Below, piece by piece: positions 37,937 through 48,642 of a DNA stretch of 64,000 nt. Each line of letters starts with the position of its first letter. Position 1 is the first letter of the stretch. This DNA comes from Marisa cornuarietis (Eukaryota; Mollusca; Gastropoda; Architaenioglossa; Ampullariidae), in the NCBI GenBank assembly GCA_004794655.1, contig SMMW01000084.1, forward strand, positions 80,803 through 144,802. The letters run 5' to 3'. Below the pieces are notes generated by a model. The model did not search any database and was not told where the DNA came from. It worked only from the letters and a program-made list of their open reading frames with translations. The translations under genes and the position numbers were made by a program.

Positions 37937-38640
37937 ATGTGTGTATGTGTATATCTGTGTGTATATGTGTCTGTATTTATATGCCTGTGTGTATGTCTGT
38001 GTATATGTGTGTATTTGTACCCATCGCTGGATTGGTTTCCCAGGCTTTAGGTTGGAGTTAGCATCATTCCACGTCTAGTGTCCGACTGTCAAGTTACACT
38101 TTTCACATTTTGGAAAAGACAGAACATTTTTAGCCTCGTCCAAACCTAAAAATAAATTCAAGGCAATGCAAGTGGGGTGGGGGTGGGGTGGTGTTGTTTT
38201 TGCTGCCATCGAACGGTTGATGAAATGAGGTGGAAATAATCTTGGTAACATGGAGTAGAAGGGAAAGACAGACATTAATAATTGTCTTCTCAAGTCACGT
38301 GTTCACACCTCATTACGACTCGCCGTTTGTCACATCATAAAAAATTCAAGCGACCAGATTGATTGGTTATTCGAGCGACAGAAACTGAAACTTAGGGTCA
38401 CATCTCACCCACGTAACCCAGTCTCACAAGACACCTCTGCAATCAAAGACATTTTCTCCCAAATATGAAAAATACGTTTTGTGAAGCAGTCGTTCTGTTA
38501 ATTACATGACAAATAATTCACCATCTTGAAACCTGACTGCAAAGAATGATACTTTCAAATGTTGAAACATTACACCGATCAGTGTATTACATAGATATGT
38601 AGACAATATTGCAAGCAAACAATATATAATCTACATTTGC
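37937..38640. other. Single-copy segment
   Basis: GT/TATG-rich at 37937-38020, otherwise nothing is recognised. Confidence 0.5.
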
Positions 38641-38666
38641 AGAGAATATTGTAACCGTGACAGTTG

Positions 38667-39420
38667 ACACAACAAAAGGCGTATCGTGGGAGCTGAGCTG
38701 TTCAAGCAGGGTGGGCAAGAAACTACAAAGGCCCTCCCTGTCCTGTGCCAAAGAATCTGGGAGCGAAAGGAATGGTCCAAAGAATGGAGGCAGTCACTAA
38801 TCATACCCCTTCCCAAAAAGAAAACAGCAAACAGTGCCAGAACTACAGAACCATAAGCCTTATCAGCCACCCAGGCAAAGTCATACAGAACTACATCAGC
38901 ACCAGCGCAGAGAAACTGCTGGCAGAAGAACAGAGCAAAGTTACGATCAATGGCAACGGCAAGGCAGAGATCTTTATGAACGGGGTACAGCTCCAAGAGG
39001 TCAGCAGCTTCAAGTACTTGGGAGCCACCCTCTCCAAGGACGGCAGCTCCACGCTAGATATCCACATCAGGATCGCAACAGCAACAGCAGCAATGGCTAG
39101 GCTAGATAGGATCTGGCATAGCCACAAGATAAGGTTCACTACCAAGTACAAGCTGTACAAACCCCTGGTAGTGCCGATCCTGCTCTACGGATGTGACACG
39201 TGGACTTTGCTCGCCGACACGGAAAGGCATTCGAGAACAAGTGTCTGAGGAGGCTGCTCCGGATCCCATACAAAGAACATAAAACCAACGACTTTGTAAG
39301 AAACAAGATGACCACACTGGTAGGACACCAGGAACATCTACTATCAACAGTCAAGTGACGTAAGCTGGTCTTCGTGACCCGCCACCACACCTTGTCGAAG
39401 CAAGGTGCAGGTACCAGAGA
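38667..39420 (+). pseudogene. Broken non-LTR retrotransposon, internally deleted reverse transcriptase polyprotein (copy B)
   Basis: Pieces of a reverse transcriptase ORF are visible in order. First comes an upstream linker (38690-38810, in a different frame), then NYRTISLISHPGKV (the motif 2-like region of non-LTR RTs) and LLAEEQ. Straight after comes FMNGVQLQEVSSFKYLGATL, then the C-terminal region with LYGCDTWTLLADTE. A full-length relative would have several hundred bases of palm domain, including the catalytic F/YxDD box, between LLAEEQ and the FMNGVQ segment. Here they are absent, so an internal deletion removed the active site. Frameshifts follow near 38815 and 39230. The family is the widespread invertebrate endonuclease-RT type; the clade cannot be assigned by eye. 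Confidence 0.88.
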
Positions 39421-40679
39421 ACCGCTGAATACTCGAGTGCGGAGTTGAACTCGGGGAGGGGGGGGGACTGGTCTCGATCAGACGGTGTGTAACGACTCAG
39501 TCACGGAAGACAACTCGTGAGTGACACGCGGAAGTCACGATGGCTCAGCTAGTGCAGCCCTCGCCAAGTTATTTCGAATAATTAGCCTCGGCCAAGAAAA
39601 GCACACCTGGCATCCGATGAGATCAAAGATACAGCGGCTCGTACCTAGCATACCTGACATGGAGCATTACCTGCGGGCCCTAAGGTCAGAGTATATTGAG
39701 TGTGGATCCAGCTGCAGGATGTCAAGAGAAGCTGCGGAAGTCAGGCGTTAGTAACATGTAACAGTGCCGGCGGGATGTGTAACAGGTGCCGCACAAATCT
39801 TTGCCATGCCCTCCTAATTCATTACCAGCTTCGTCATCTGCACACTGAGCACTCGACCTCCGCCAATGTTTCTCAGACGTGGATGGCCGGCCCTCTCCTT
39901 TCTTCTTCATTTCTTCACCCCTTTATCCCACTAGCTCGGGGGTACTCTGTTCTCTTCCCTCCCCCCGCCCTCACAGCCCTGTCCCCCACACAACTGCATT
40001 TGTCCTCATGTCTTGTGCTCGGCATTGATACACCGTGTGTAACTTGTCTTTGTTCACAGTCTCATCAAAATGCACAAGTAGCTTATATGGCGACGGTTTT
40101 CGTTGCACGTGTATCCGTAGAGGGTAAGTCCACCGGTTTCTTCTGTGAGAATGTCGCTGTTCCACTTGCTTTCTTCTTCTTCTTGTTGATTTCTTCCATG
40201 AATCTTTAATATTTTCTTTACTATAAAGAGCGGTTTATATTTTTATTGTGTTGTTGCGAGGAGTTTTGTATGTGTGTGTGTGTGTTTAAAGTCTTAGCTC
40301 GACATCTATATATGATGAAGAGATCTTGAGTTAGGGTAAGGGGTTTTCTTTTGGGGGGAGGGTTTTATTTTAGACAGAATGACTGAACAAACAAAGTGAA
40401 GGAGGGCAGGCGGGTGCATGTGTAAAACACGTCCGTCGCTCGTCAGCGGTAGAAACAGTCGCTTCCCCCGCCATCTTTAGGACCTTCCTGTACTGTGTTC
40501 TCTCTTCTTACCTCCACTTACCCCCACCTCCATCGGTTACTAATGAGTTGTCTGTGCCTGCCACGTTCTTCATACTCTTTTATCGTCAAGACTATGTCCG
40601 GCTCTTCCTCACGCGACTAACATACACCTGAGTCACCTGACCATTCAATTTGTCAAGGTGGTTAGTCTGTGCCCTTAGC
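39421..40679. other. Unassigned segment
   Basis: No gene is recognised. The stretch 39500-39770 may still belong to the 3' part of the retrotransposon, but I see no diagnostic motif. Confidence 0.4.
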
Positions 40680-40990
40680 ACAGTGTAGCAGGTCTGCTCT
40701 GCCCATCGCGGTCGATGAACATCAGGCGTGAAATCATTGGAGCGTGGCCAATGGAGTTAGTCGTGCGGCGCAGTTCACGCCTTGTCTGCTGACCGCTTTG
40801 ATGTGCCCAGGGCGGGGCCACTGAGCGCGGACACGCTTCATAGACCACAGGAAGCCAGTCAGTCCTCACAACCGTGCGCAGAGAGGACGAGGCTGAGTGG
40901 TCCAGAAAACTAGACGAGTGATGTGTCACTAGTCACGTGATGTGTCACAGCTAGATGTGTCACGTGCGGGCATCATGTCTCCTTGACGTT
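40680..40990. promoter_or_regulatory. GC-richer segment with CCAAT, GC-box and E-boxes (weak promoter candidate)
   Basis: GTGGCCAATGG (about 40744) contains a CCAAT box and CAGGGCGGGGCCA (about 40808) an Sp1-type GC box, about 65 bp apart. TCACGTGA (about 40934) and TCACGTGC (about 40960) are E-boxes. The segment is richer in GC than its flanks and ends just before the 68-bp satellite. No exon is attached to it, so this is suggestive only. Confidence 0.25.
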
Positions 40991-41029
40991 TGTTTACCAG
41001 TGAACTGTTACGTGTGCTGGAGCTCATTC

Positions 41030-44000
41030 GTGGCCCTAGTGTAATGTGTGCTGTGTGTAGGATGTGTTATTAGGAACTACATTGACTAGGGAGTGTATTA
41101 GTGTGCTGTGTGTAGGATGTGTTATTAGGAATTACATTGACTAGGGAGTGAATTACTACTAGTGTGCTGTGTGTAGGATGTGTTATTAGGAACTACATTG
41201 ACTAGGGAGTGTATTACGACTAGTGTGATGTGTGCTGTGTGTAGGATGTGTTATTAGGAACTACATTGACTAGGGAGTGTACTAGTGTGCTGTGTGTAGG
41301 ATGTGTTATTAGGAACTACATTGACTAGGGAGTGTATTAGTGTGTGAGTGTGCTGTGTGTAGGATGTGTTATTAGGAACTACATTGACTAGGGAGTGTAT
41401 TACGACTAGTGTGCTGTGTGCTGTGTGTAGGATGTGTTATTAGGAACTACATTGACTAGGGAGTGTATTACGACTAGTGTGATGTGTGCTGTGTGTAGGA
41501 TGTGTTATTAGGAACTACATTGACTAGGGAGTGTATTACGACTAGTGTGATGTGTGCTGTGTGTAGGATGTGTTATTAGGAACTACATTGACTAGTGAGT
41601 GTATTACGACTAGTGTGATGTGTGCTGTGTGTAGGATGTGTTATTAGGAACTACATTGACTAGGGAGTGTATTACGACTTGTGTGATGTGTGCTGTGTGT
41701 AGGATGTTATTAGGAACTACATTGACTAGGGAGTGTATTACGACTAGTGTGATGTGTGCTGTGTGTAGGATGTGTTATTAGGAACTACATTGACTAGGGA
41801 GTGTATTACGACTAGTGTGATGTGTGCTGTGTGTAGGATGTGTTATTAGGAACTACATTGACTAGGGAGTGTATTACGACTAGTGTGATGTGTGCTGTGT
41901 GTAGGATGTGTTATTAGGAACTACATTGACTAGGGAGTGTATTACGACTTGTGTGATGTGTGCTGTGTGTAGGATGTGTTATTAGGAACTACATTGACTA
42001 GGGAGTGTATTACGACTTGTGTGATGTGTGCTGTGTGTAGGATGTGTTATTAGGAACTACATTGACTAGGGAGTGTATTACGACTAGTGTGATGTGTGCT
42101 GTGTGTAGGATGTGTTATTAGGAACTACATTGACTAGGGAGTGTATTACGACTTGTGTGATGTGTGCTGTGTGTAGGATGTGTTATTAGGAACTACATTG
42201 ACTAGGGAGTGTATTACTACTAGTGTGATGTGTGCTGTGTGTAGGATGTGTTATTAGGAACTACATTGACTAGCGAGTGTATTACGACTAGTGTGATGTG
42301 TGCTGTGTGTAGGATGTGTTATTAGGAACTACATTGACTAGGGAGTGTATTACGACTAGTGTGACGTGTGCTGTTTGTAGGATGTGTTATTAGGAACTAC
42401 ATTGACTAGGGAGTGTATTACGACTAGTGTGACGTGTGCTGTGTGTAGGATGTGTTATTAGGAACTACATTGACTAGGGAGTGTATTACGACTTGTGTGA
42501 TGTGTGCTGTGTGTAGGATGTGTTATTAGGAACTACATTGACTAGGGACTGTATTACGATTAGTGTGATGTGTGCTGTGTGTAGGATGTGTTATTAGGAA
42601 CTACATTGACTAGGGAGTGTATTAGTGTGATGTGTGCTGTGTGTAGGATGTGTTATTAGGAACTACATTGACTAGGGAGTGTATTACGACTAGTGTGATG
42701 TGTGCTGTGTGTAGGATGTGTTATTAGGGACTACATTGACTAGGGAGTGTATTAGTGTGATGTGTGCTGTGTGTATGATGTGTTATTAGGAACTACATTG
42801 ACTAGGGAGTGTATTACGATTAGTGTGATGTGTGCTGTGTGTAGGATGTGTTATTAGGAACTACATTGACTAGGGAGTGTATTACGATTAGTGTGATGTG
42901 TGCTGTGTGTAGGATGTGTTATTAGGAACTACATTGACTAGGGAGTGTATTACGACTTGTGTGATGTGTGCTGTGTGTAGGATGTGTTATTAGGAATTAC
43001 ATTGACTAGGGAGTGTACTAGTGTGCTGTGTGTAGGATGTGTTATTAGGAACTACATTGACTAGGGAGTGTATTAGTGTGCTGTGTGTAGGATGTGTTAT
43101 TAGGGACTACATTGTTACTACTAGTGTGTGTGTGTAGGATGTGTTATTAGGAACTACATTGACTAGGGAGTGTATTATGACTAGTGTGATGTGTGCTGTG
43201 TGTAGGATGTGTTATTAGGGACTACATTGACTAGGAAGTGTATTACGACTAGTGTGATGTGTGCTGTGTGTAGGATGTGTTATTAGGAACTACATTGACT
43301 AGGGAGTGTATTACGACTCGTGTGGTGTGTGCTGTGTGTAGGATGTGTTATTAGGAACTACATTGACTAGGGAGTGTATTACGACTAGTGTGATGTGTGT
43401 TGTGTGTAGGATGTGTTATTAGGAACTACATTGACTAGGGTGTGTATTACGACTAGTGTGATGTGTGCGTGTGTAGGATGTGTTATTAGGAACTACATTG
43501 ACTAGGGTGTGTTACACTAGTGTGATGTGTGCTGTGTAGGATGTGTTATTAGGAACTACATTGACTAGGGTGTATTACGATTAGTGTGATGTGTGCTGTG
43601 TGTGTAGGATGTGTTTATTAGGAACTACATTGACTAGGAGTGTATTACGACCAGTGATGTGTGTGTTTAGGATGTGTTATTAGGAACTACATTGACTAGC
43701 GAGTGTATTAGTGTGCTGTGTGTAGGATGTGTTATTAGGGACTACATTGACTAGGGAGTGTATTACGACTTGTGTGATGTGTGCTGTGTGTAGGATGTGT
43801 TATTAGGAACTACATTGACTAGGGAGTGTATTACGATTAGTGTGATGTGTGCTGTGTGTAGGATGTGTTATTAGGAACTACATTGACTAGGGAGTGTATT
43901 ACGACTAGTGTGATGTGTGATGTGTGTAGGATGTGTTATTAAGAACTACATTGACTAGGGAGTGTATTACGACTAGTGGGATGTGTGCTGTGTGTAGGAT

Positions 44001-47000
44001 GTGTTATTAGGAACTACATTGACTAGGGAGTGTATTACGACTAGTGTGATGTGTGCTGTGTGTAGGATGTGTTATTAGGAACTACATTGACTAGGGAGTG
44101 TATTACGACTAGTGTGATGTGTGCTGTGTGTAGGATGTGTTATTAGGGACTACATTGACTAGGGAGTGTATTAGTGTGATGTGTGCTGTGTGTATGATGT
44201 GTTATTAGGAACTACATTGACTAGGGAGTGTATTACGACTTGTGTGATGTGTGCTGTGTGTAGGATGTGTTATTAGGAACTACATTGACTAGGGAGTGTA
44301 TTACGACTTGTGTGATGTGTGCTGTGTGTAGGATGTGTTATTAGGAATTACATTGACTAGGGAGTGTACTAGTGTGCTGTGTGTAGGATGTGTTATTAGG
44401 AACTACATTGACTAGGGAGTGTATTAGTGTGCTGTGTGTAGGATGTGTTATTAGGGACTACATTGACTAGGGAGTGTATTACGACTAGTGTGATGTGTGC
44501 TGTGTGTAGGATGTGTTATTAGGAACTACATTGACTAGGGAGTGTATTACGATTAGTGTGATGTGTGCTGTGTGTAGGATGTGTTATTAGGAACTACATT
44601 GACTAGGGAGTGTATTACGACTTGTGTGATGTGTGCTGTGTGTAGGATGTGTTATTAGGAATTACATTGACTAGGGAGTGTACTAGTGTGCTGTGTGTAG
44701 GATGTGTTATTAGGAACTACATTGACTACGGAGTGTATTAGTGTGCTGTGTGTAGGATGTGTTATTAGGAACTACATTGACTAGGGAGTGTATTACGACT
44801 TGTGTGATGTGTGTTGTGTGTAGGATGTGTTATTAGGAACTACATTGACTAGAGAGTGTATTACGACTAGTGTGATGTGTGCTGTGTGTAGGATGTGTTA
44901 TTAAGAACTACATTGACTAGGGAGTGTGTTACGACTAGTGTGATATGTGCTGTGTGTAGGATGTGTTATTAGAAACTACATTGACTAGGGAGTGTATTAG
45001 TGTGCTGTGTGTAGGATGTGTTATTAGGAACTACATTGACTAGGGAGTGTATTAGTGTGCTGTGTGTAGGATGTGTTATTAGGAACTACATTGACTAGGG
45101 AGTGTATTACGACTAGTGTGATGTGTGCTGTGTGTAGGATGTGTTATTAGGAACTACATTGACTAGGGAGTGTATTACGACTTGTGTGATGTGTGCTGTG
45201 TGTAGGATGTGTTATTAGGAACTACATTGACTAGGGAGTGTATTACGACTTGTGTGATGTGTGCTGTTTGTAGAATGTGTTATTAGGAACTACATTGACT
45301 AGAGAGTGTATTACGACTAGTGTGATGTGTGCTGTGTGTAGGATGTGTTATTAGGAACTACATTGACTAGGGAGTGTATTACGACTTGTGTGATGTGTGC
45401 TGTATGTAGGATGTGTTATTAGGAACTACATTGACTAGGGAGTGTATTACGACTTGTGTGATGTGTGCTGTGTGTAGGATGTGTTATTAGGAACTACATT
45501 GACTAGGGAGTGTATTACGACAAGTGTGATGTGTGCTGTGTGTAGGATGTGTTATTAGGAACTACATTGACTAGGGAGTGTGTTACGACTAGTGTGATGT
45601 GTGCTGTGTGTAGGATGTGTTATTAGGAACTACATTGACTAGGGAGTGTATTACGACTAGTGTGATGTGCTGTGTGTAGGATGTGTTATTAGGAACTACA
45701 TTGACTAGGGAGTGTATTACGATTAGTGTGATGTGTGCTGTGTGTAGGATGTGTTATTAGGAACTACATTGACTAGGGAGTGTATTACGACTAGTGTGAT
45801 GTGTGCTGTGTGTAGGATGTGTTATTAGGAACTACATTGACTAGGGAGTGTATTACGACTAGTGTGATGTGTGCTGTGTGTAGGATGTGTTATTAGGGAC
45901 TACATTGACTAGGGAGTGTATTACGACTAGTGTGATGTGTGCTGTGTGTAGGATGTGTTATTAGGAACTACATTGACTAGGGAGTGTATTACGACTAGTG
46001 TGATGTGTGCTGTGTGTAGGATGTGTTATTAGGGACTACATTGACTAGGGAGTGTATTACGACTAGTGTGATGTGTGCTGTGTGTAGGATGTGTTATTAG
46101 GAACTACATTGACTAGGGAGTGTATTACGACTAGTGTGATGTGTGCTGTGTGTAGGATGTGTTATTAGGAACTACATTGACTAGGGAGTGTATTACGACT
46201 AGTGTGATGTGTGCTGTGTGTAGGATGTGTTATTAGGAACTACATTGACTAGGAGTGTATTACGACTAGTGTGATGTGTGCTGTGTGTAGGATGTGTTAT
46301 TAGGAACTACATTGACTAGGGAGTGTATTACGACTAGTGTGATGTGTGCTGTGTGTAGGATGTGTTATTAGGACTACATTGACTAGGGAGTGTATTACGA
46401 CTAGTGTGATGTGTGCTGTGTGTAGGATGTGTTATTAGGAACTACATTGACTAGGGAGTGTATTACGACTAGTGTGATGTGTGCTGTGTGTAGGATGTGT
46501 TATTAGGAACTACATTGACTAGGGAGTGTATTACGACTAGTGTGATGTGTGCTGTGTGTAGGATGTGTTATTAGGAACTACATTGACTAGGGAGTGTATT
46601 ACGACTAGTGTGATGTGTGCTGTGTGTAGGATGTGTTATTAGGAACTACATTGACTAGGGAGTGTATTACGACTAGTGTGATGTGTGCTGTGTGTAGGAT
46701 GTGTTATTAGGAACTACATTGACTAGGGAGTGTATTACGACTAGTGTGATGTGTGCTGTGTGTAGGATGTGTTATTAGGAACTACATTGACTAGGGAGTG
46801 TATTACGACTAGTGTGATGTGTGCTGTGTGTAGGATGTGTTATTAGGAACTACATTGACTAGGAGTGTATTACGACTAGTGTGATGTGTGCTGTGTGTAG
46901 GATGTGTTATTAGGAACTACATTGACTAGGGAGTGTATTACGACTAGTGTGATGTGTGCTGTGTGTAGGATGTGTTATTAGGAACTACATTGACTAGGGA

Positions 47001-47745
47001 GTGTATTACGACTAGTGTGATGTGTGCTGTGTGTAGGATGTGTTATTAGGAACTACATTGACTAGGGAGTGTATTACGACTAGTGTGATGTGTGCTGTGT
47101 GTAGGATGTGTTATTAGGAACTACATTGACTAGGGAGTGTATTACGACTAGTGTGATGTGTGCTGTGTGTAGGATGTGTTATTAGGAACTACATTGACTA
47201 GGGAGTGTATTAGTGTGCTGTGTGTAGGATGTGTTATTAGGAACTACATTGACTAGGGAGTGTATTACGACTAGTGTGATGTGCTGTGTGTAGGATGTGT
47301 TATTAGGAACTACATTGACTAGGGAGTGTATTACGTGTGTGATGTGTGCTGTGTGTAGGATGTGTTATTAGGAACTACATTGACTAGGGAGTGTATAGTG
47401 TGCTGTGTGTAGGATGTGTTATTAGGACTACATTGACTAGTGTGTATGTGTGCTGTGTGTAGGATGTGTTATTAGGAACTACATTGACTAGGGAGTGTAT
47501 TAGTGTGCTGTGTGTAGGATGTGTTATTAGGGACTACATTGACTAGGGAGTGTATTAGTGTGCTGTGTGTAGGATGTGTTATTAGGAACTACATTGACTA
47601 GGGAGTGTATTAGTGTGCTGTGTGTAGGATGTGTTATTAGGAACTACATTGACTAGGGAGTGTATTACGACTAGTGTGATGTGTGCTGTGTGTAGGATGT
47701 GTTATTAGGGACTACATTGACTAGGGAGTGTATTACGACTTGTGG
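41030..47745. repeat. 68-bp satellite, about 100 copies (6.7 kb)
   Basis: The standard unit is 68 bp and contains TAGGATGTGTTATTAGGAAC, TACATTGACTAGGGAGTGTA and TTACGACTAGTGTGATGTGT. A 55-bp form lacks 13 bases (ATTAGTGTGCTG instead of ATTACGACTAGTGTGATGTG). It is common at both ends and scattered within the array. Units between about 45.6 and 47.2 kb are nearly identical and mostly 68 bp, while both edges are more varied. Neither strand has a long frame. The array ends inside the conserved part of the retroelement 3' end described at 47736. Confidence 0.98.
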
Positions 47746-47956
47746 GACGTTTGATATTTGGCCTGCGGACTGTGTTGGTGCCGTGTGTAGACGCTGCCCT
47801 ATGACCTGGAGCTCCGTCATTTTGTTCTGACGTCACATTATTTTCACGTCACACCATCTGTCATTTGTGAAGCGCCTTGAGTTCGTCCTAAAGGGAGGAT
47901 AAATATGGCGCTATACAAGCTGACTTTTATTATTATTGTTATTATTTATTATTAAC
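47736..47956 (+). mobile_element. 3' end of a LINE/SINE-like retroelement, fused to the satellite
   Basis: From the last GGAGTGTATTACGACTTGTG the sequence aligns with the element at 30792-31033. It then shares TTTGATATTTG, GGACTGTGTT, GACGCTGCCCT and AGCGCCTTGAG. GGCGCTATACAAGC and an interrupted (ATT)n tail at 47926-47956 complete it. Its first ~20 bp are at the same time the end of the 68-bp satellite unit. It lies about 55 bp from the end of the putative chitin synthase exon, in the opposite orientation. Confidence 0.75.
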
Positions 47957-48011
47957 AGCTACACCCAGGTAAGAATAATCGTCAGAGCTACACGGATCTC
48001 ACTATACCCAC

Positions 48012-48602
48012 CAGAAAGATGGCCTTGATGCTTGGCCAGGGTACGGCTTTATCCAGAACCCCGAACCACAAGGCGCGGAGCATGTTGACAGCAGGGGGGA
48101 TGGCGAGTACTAGGAACATGAGGATGAACATCGCCGTGTACCTCGTCCACCCCTCATCGCTGGCGTCGTTTTCGCTCCGTGCGTCTCGCAGCTTCTGGGC
48201 CAACACCAGCAGAGACACCTTGGCGGACATCAGCGCGGCCAAGATCAGGCCGGCGGCCAGGATGGTCACCACCCACTTGACCACCGGAAGTATGACCAGC
48301 GCGAGTGGGCGCACGTCTTCCCGCTGTTTGAGGGTAGCATCCACCCGCCAGTCGCCCTCCACGGACATCTTTCCCCGCCGCCGGATGGAGGAGGTTGCGG
48401 TGCCGGTGCTGTTGGAGCTGCCGGTGGCCGTGAAGCTGTAGCTGTTGTAGGCGGAAGACGTGCGGCTACCCGACGAGTGGTTGTCATGGTAAGGGGACGC
48501 GCCCTGCGCTTTGGGTCTTGCGGACGCCGGAGGTGGGGGGTTATTAAGGGGTGGTAACTCGTCTGTCAACAAGGAGCGAGCAGACGATCTTCGAAGCTCC
48601 AT
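48012..48602 (-). CDS. Putative first coding exon of a chitin synthase (N-terminal membrane region)
   Basis: Chitin synthases are multi-pass membrane glycosyltransferases (family GT2) that polymerise UDP-GlcNAc into chitin. They serve shell, radula and gut linings in molluscs. This exon would encode residues 1-197. Residues 1-80 are Ser/Pro/Thr-rich and probably disordered. WRVD at 85-88 recalls the conserved WDVFR start of animal chitin synthases. Hydrophobic spans lie at about 99-137 and 155-178. AKVSLLVLAQKLRD (127-140) and AIPPAVNMLRALWF (167-180) match the spacing and pattern of the N-terminal helices in arthropod and mollusc enzymes. The start ATG is the first after an in-frame TGA about 35 bases upstream and has G at -3 and +4. 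CTG|GTGGGT at 48012 is the best donor and gives a phase-0 intron; ATA|GTGAGA at 48003 is an alternative. The frame stops at 47988. No catalytic motifs are in this exon, so the call rests on membrane-region similarity. No myosin-like head precedes it here. Confidence 0.6.
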
Positions 48603-48606
48603 GACG

Positions 48607-48642
48607 TCAGCAGTAGGAAGCGTTAGCCAACGTCTTCAGCAT
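48607..48642 (-). other. Upstream ORF in the leader of the putative chitin synthase exon
   Basis: An 11-codon frame (ATGCTGAAGACGTTGGC through TGCTGA) starts 40 bases before the main ATG. It ends 4 bases before it, in another frame. If this stretch is transcribed 5' leader, the short frame could reduce translation of the main ORF. The ATG context (CGTCATGC) has C at +4, weaker than the main start. Confidence 0.35.
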
